From: DASXVX01 sp036504075
GTDB lineage: Bacteria; Bacillota; Sulfobacillia; Symbiobacteriales; Symbiobacteriaceae
Assembly: GCA_036504075.1 (NCBI GenBank)
Contig: DASXVX010000058.1
Span: 1 to 61,395 of the forward strand
Length of the DNA: 61,395 nt
Direction: 5' to 3'
Shown: positions 58,948 to 61,395 of the stretch, in pieces
Layout of the letters: the number at the start of each line of letters is the position of its first letter
How positions within the stretch are numbered: position 1 is the first letter of the stretch
Position numbers and translations under genes: made by a program
The notes under the pieces: generated by a model
Databases searched by the model: none
What the model was told of the DNA's origin: nothing
What the model saw: the letters and a program-made list of their open reading frames with translations, nothing else

Positions 58948-58978
58948 GTGCCCCTTGTTATGGCTCAACAAGGGGCAC
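58948..58978. terminator. isolated 12-bp hairpin
   Basis: GTGCCCCTTGTT pairs perfectly with AACAAGGGGCAC around seven bases. No T-tract on either strand and no gene directly upstream. Confidence 0.45.
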
Positions 58979-59319
58979 ACGCTCTGCATTTCTTCCTCAA
59001 GAACTCCCGATGCCGGTCCTAGCATTAGGGGCGGCTCCGCTTCTTGCGTCGGTGGCTGGCCTACCAGTCCTGCATAAAGAGTGGTCACTATGAAATCAGC
59101 AGGGTTATAGTCACATTAACCGCAGTAGCGTTCGCTACCGCAGTCAAAGCTACCAACTATACAGCCCTACAACCATGCGGGTTTCAGAGGATCCCTCCAT
59201 GCATCTGGAGGGGTATGTACTCCGTTCTTCCGGGTTTCTTTTGTCTACAGGGTGGTCACTTTGCATGACAACTGCATATTTACGCAGACGACCAAACCCA
59301 CCCGTCCAGGCAAAGAACT
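58979..59319. other. noncoding region carrying conserved element copy B
   Basis: No supported gene. 59128-59171 is the second copy of the element also at 47829-47872 (31 of 44 bases identical), and GGTGGTCACTTTGCAT at 59251 is its distal block. Between them lies a small hairpin (CCCTCC/GGAGGG, about 59192-59212). The region ends in a strong terminator at 59320, as copy A is also followed by a terminator, which supports a transcribed RNA. Confidence 0.5.
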
Positions 59320-59353
59320 GCCGGGGCCGCCGTCACTGCGGCCCCGGCGTTTT
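59320..59353 (+). terminator. strong plus-strand terminator after element copy B
   Basis: GCCGGGGCCGC pairs with GCGGCCCCGGC around seven bases, followed by GTTTTG. Confidence 0.85.
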
Positions 59354-59360
59354 GTGGGGG

Positions 59361-59640
59361 CTAATGGTAAGTAACGGTCAGAAGCGGCTTCACGGCGTTG
59401 TCCGTGTTCTTCCCGCTATAGAAGCGGCCCACATCCACCGTGCAGTTGCCGTTGGTAACGTTCTGGAAGCGGACGCACAACTGGGTCCGGCCGGTCTTGT
59501 TGACGAAGGCGAGCCCCGAGGATGAGATTGTACACCCCCTGGTTCAGCCCCGTATCGCCCATCTCCAGGTAGGCGGAGAAGCTGTTGGGGAGCCCCTCCG
59601 CCAAGGATGCAGCCGCCGCCGGCATGGTCCACGACATGCG
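59361..59640 (-). pseudogene. C-terminal remnant of a DNRLRE-type surface protein, frameshifted
   Basis: On the minus strand, ISSSGLAFVNKTGRTQLCVRF, VGRFYSGKNTDNAV and KPLLTVTYH then stop at 59361: the usual end of a DNRLRE-domain protein. Upstream the matching frame changes near 59545 (to a frame reading SFSAYLEMGDTGLNQGVYN), and no start with a ribosome site exists. It abuts another gene fragment on the opposite strand. It is therefore a broken fragment. Confidence 0.5.
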
Positions 59641-59818
59641 CGAATGGGCCCGCAGGCACGGGATTCGGCATTATTTCGAGGTCGGGCGCGGGGGCATCGA
59701 ACACGCGCTCGGCGAAGGGCATTTGCGTCTTTCGTTTGCCACCAGGTATGACGCTTGCGTCGAAGGTGCCATGCGCATTCGAGCGGCACTCCCCGGGCTG
59801 CCAAAGCGGGGCGCTTGA
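59624..59818 (+). pseudogene. mosaic remnant: aconitase-like fragment joined to an aminotransferase C-terminus
   Basis: The frame reads VHDMREWARRHGIRHYFEVG and RGGIEHAL, like the aconitase / 3-isopropylmalate dehydratase large-subunit family, then changes without a break to GEGHLRLSFAT and EGAMRIRAALPGLPKR, like the end of a class I PLP aminotransferase. Neither part could form a working enzyme, and no ribosome site precedes it. The fusion point near 59705 marks a past deletion or recombination. Family assignments are by eye from short pieces. Confidence 0.4.
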
Positions 59819-59839
59819 TGGCCGGTCGGGCACGTGACA

Positions 59840-59870
59840 GGGGCTGCAACGCTTGTGGCGCTGCAGCCCC
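59840..59870. terminator. hairpin between remnant and M15-like gene
   Basis: GGGGCTGCA pairs with TGCAGCCCC, with an inner CGC/GCG pairing. It follows the plus-strand remnant and could also end the minus-strand M15-like transcript. Confidence 0.65.
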
Positions 59871-59897
59871 CTTGCCGCATTGGACGATGCTGATCGC

Positions 59898-60767
59898 TTA
59901 CCAGTTCTGGTATCCCTTGCTCTCGTAGCGCCAATCTCCGTGCCAGTGGTTGTATCCTGCTTCCGCCCAGGATTCCACATAAGACGGATTTTCAAGGGCA
60001 AAGGCGTTGTCGACGGCGGTCCACGTGCTGGAGGTGCTGGCCGGAACGTCCACGGCATCGCCGTATAGGTGACGGGAGTATGTAGCGCCGCCGATGCTCC
60101 GATTGTAGTCCGGTGTACGGTACCCCGAATTGATGGACATGGGGCCATACCGGATCCGCGCATTTTGGGTGTGCTGGACCATTAGCGGATCGACCAGGGC
60201 GGAGGTCAGTGACGCATCGTTGATAAACTCACCAATCTGGAAATTTGTCGCGGCATAAGAACTCCGGACGGTGGAGTCCACCGTGATGAACCAGACCGGT
60301 TTCTGATAGTACGAAGCGTTCGGGGAACCTGACGGATCGGGGTAGGTGCCGGTCAGGGCCGAATCGGTCTTCATGCGTACAACCAGCCCGCTGGGGTACT
60401 TGGCCATGGCAACGACGTTGGAGTAGGCCAGCAGAGTGTTGGCGCTATCATAGGCGTAAATCCGGAAAAACCGGTAGCCGATGGAGGAACTCATGGTCGC
60501 TGAGATGGAGTTGGTGTAGACCGTGGCGAACAGGGAGGAGCCGACAAGGTCGACGGACGGGTTGTACTCATACCGGACGTCGTAGTGATCGGCACCAGAT
60601 ACAGTACTCCAGGACAACGAGAGTCCAAATCCGGTGGTGGTCACGCTGGTCATGCTGGCACTGATGGTCTGTGACGCTGCGCTTGCGTTCGGAGCCGCAC
60701 CCAGGATCGAGAGCAGTGTAGCCAGCACGACCAGGAGGATCGAGCGCTTCGACATCACGAATCTCAT
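59898..60767 (-). CDS. secreted M15-like peptidase with fibronectin-like N-terminal domain
   Basis: A 289-residue secreted protein. Signal peptide to about residue 31 (NASA-AS). Residues 35-125 form a fibronectin type III-like domain (GFGLSLSWSTVSGADHYDVRY, SSIGYRFFRIYAYD). Residues 175-289 match the M15-type DD- or LD-carboxypeptidase fold: ISINSGYRTPDYN-like (SINSGYRTPDYN), SRHLYGDAVDV (His and Asp zinc ligands) and YNHWHGDWR (HxH). All three ligands are present, so peptidoglycan cleavage is likely. TAAGGAGG precedes the ATG with 6 bases. A minus-strand terminator at 60900 insulates it from upstream transcription. Confidence 0.85.
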   Translation of the reverse strand: MRFVMSKRSILLVVLATLLSILGAAPNASAASQTISASMTSVTTTGFGLSLSWSTVSGADHYDVRYEYNPSVDLVGSSLFATVYTNSISATMSSSIGYRFFRIYAYDSANTLLAYSNVVAMAKYPSGLVVRMKTDSALTGTYPDPSGSPNASYYQKPVWFITVDSTVRSSYAATNFQIGEFINDASLTSALVDPLMVQHTQNARIRYGPMSINSGYRTPDYNRSIGGATYSRHLYGDAVDVPASTSSTWTAVDNAFALENPSYVESWAEAGYNHWHGDWRYESKGYQNW

Positions 60768-60899
60768 AATCTGCCTCCTTACAAAACTATAGAATTATGA
60801 GTCGAGACTAATTATTACACATATGTGAATGGCCTGAACATGGGCTAAAGGTCTGATTTTGCCGCGCTCTCCCTGGGGCTGAAGTCCTATACGCCAAAA

Positions 60900-60933
60900 A
60901 TCAGAGGATCGCGATCGTTCGCGATCCTCTGAT
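60900..60933 (-). terminator. minus-strand terminator upstream of the M15-like gene
   Basis: Two 15-base perfect arms (60900-60914 and 60919-60933) around four bases; on the minus strand TTTTT follows directly. The AT-rich stretch 60768-60840 beyond it probably holds the promoter of the M15-like gene. Confidence 0.85.
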
Positions 60934-61089
60934 GTCAGTCTGAGGGGGCTAGGAGTACTCCGTTAGCTGTTTCCAAGTCGTCGGTACCTGGGAACCTGGC
61001 AACCACAGACGCAGCAGCCCCCTGTCCAGGTGGCCAGAAGGGCTGCATCATTCGCCGGATTGCAGGCAGCGTCAAACGAGGGGCCTTAG
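60934..61089. other. intergenic region with complementary segments
   Basis: No gene is seen. GGGGGCT (about 60943-60949) can pair with AGCCCCC (about 61015-61021), and shorter hairpins lie between, so a folded RNA is possible, but no known riboswitch or tRNA pattern was recognised. Confidence 0.35.
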
Positions 61090-61395
61090 CTTGGGAAGGA
61101 CCGGCTGCTGTGGGCCATTTTCCTGGTCAGCTTCCTGGTGGCCGGTGTGGCGGGGGCCACGGTGGCGGCGCTGGCGACCTTCCTGCCGTGCTATTTGTTC
61201 ACCATCATCCCGGCGCCTTATTTCAAGAAGTACGGCAAGCGGCCGGATATTGCGGCCTTCGTCAATGGCGTCACGGCAGCCGCCACGGGGGCCATTGCGG
61301 GCTCGGTGGTAGTGCTGGGCCGGCGTTCGATTGTCGACGTCCCGACGGCGCTGCTGGCCGCTGCGACCCTGGGGCTGCTCTGGAAGACGAAGAAG
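61090..61395 (+). pseudogene. 5'-truncated chromate transporter (ChrA) fragment running off the window
   Basis: The frame opens after TAG 61087-61089 and reads LLWAIFLVSFLVAGVAGATV, AALATFLPCYLF, PAPYFKKYGKRPDIAAFVNG and VTAAATGAIAGSVVVLGRRS, which is the C-terminal part of a CHR-family chromate/anion transporter domain. No start codon with a ribosome site and no N-terminal half (with the PGP-type motifs) precede it. It continues past the window end. Likely a gene remnant; a frameshifted or differently started gene is less likely. Confidence 0.6.

Noticed and set aside
59044..59268. 74-codon plus-strand open frame
   Set aside because: No ribosome site and no family; it overlaps conserved element copy B, whose other copy contains stops in this frame.
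60943..61021. riboswitch upstream of the ChrA fragment
   Set aside because: Complementary GGGGGCT/AGCCCCC segments exist, but no known riboswitch core was recognised and the downstream gene is a fragment.

Overview
The window looks like chromosomal DNA of a high-GC member of the Firmicutes (Bacillota), probably close to Symbiobacterium. The evidence is strong AGGAGG ribosome binding sites with many GTG and TTG starts, CotF-like spore-coat proteins, MurT/GatD, the futalosine menaquinone genes mqnA and mqnC, SelB, and several secreted proteins with copper-amine-oxidase-type stalk domains. The genus is an inference from gene content. No rRNA, CRISPR array or convincing tRNA was seen.

Layout. 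1-142 is the 3' end (domains V and VI) of a group II intron cut by the window edge. 162-16.4 kb is mostly housekeeping: a Gfo/Idh/MocA oxidoreductase, a PepT-like peptidase, two CotF-like proteins, a ferredoxin, a DUF72 protein, an ECF sigma factor, pgsA, a PrcB-type protein, thiamine pyrophosphokinase, an M3 peptidase, mqnA-mqnC, a small metzincin, an R2-like oxidase, a HAD phosphatase, a CCA-adding enzyme and a GrdB-like protein. 16.5-27.5 kb holds a coiled-coil membrane protein, a polar amino-acid ABC transporter, a secreted Hcp-fibronectin fusion, a lipoprotein, the murT-gatD operon with a Cys-rich third gene, a stalk-domain protein and a membrane ClpP-fold protease. 27.8-38.9 kb carries trxB, selB, a degenerate response regulator/GGDEF protein, an M23 peptidase, three overlapping M42 peptidase genes and tatC. 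39-47.6 kb carries a MoxR-DUF58-transglutaminase operon, murE, a TlpA-like thioredoxin, a DUF1405 protein and a CsoR-controlled operon.

The most notable locus is 46573-47607. A textbook promoter and a CsoR-type operator (TACCC-N5-GGGTA) precede csoR, a small membrane protein gene and a heavy-metal-associated (CopZ/MerP-like) domain gene. The first metal-binding Cys of GMTCxxC in that domain is encoded by an in-frame TGA (GMT-U-PSC). A hairpin of bacterial SECIS type follows the TGA, and selB lies 16 kb away. This reads as a selenocysteine metallochaperone under metal-responsive control, a gene that standard gene calling would break or miss.

48.6-57.6 kb is one giant secreted protein of 2983 residues on the minus strand, with a variant M23 domain, many beta-sandwich repeats and a C-terminal FIMAH-like domain. 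It is flanked by poorly coding DNA (47.6-48.5 kb and 57.7-61.4 kb). That DNA contains gene remnants (molybdopterin oxidoreductase C-terminus, DNRLRE protein, an aconitase/aminotransferase mosaic, chromate transporter), an intact TorD-like chaperone, an M15-like peptidase and two copies of a conserved, apparently noncoding element. Other points of interest are the third M42 paralogue, which has lost two active-site residues, a MurE with a non-canonical specificity motif, two sets of phased direct repeats in promoter regions and a two-copy inverted-repeat element.
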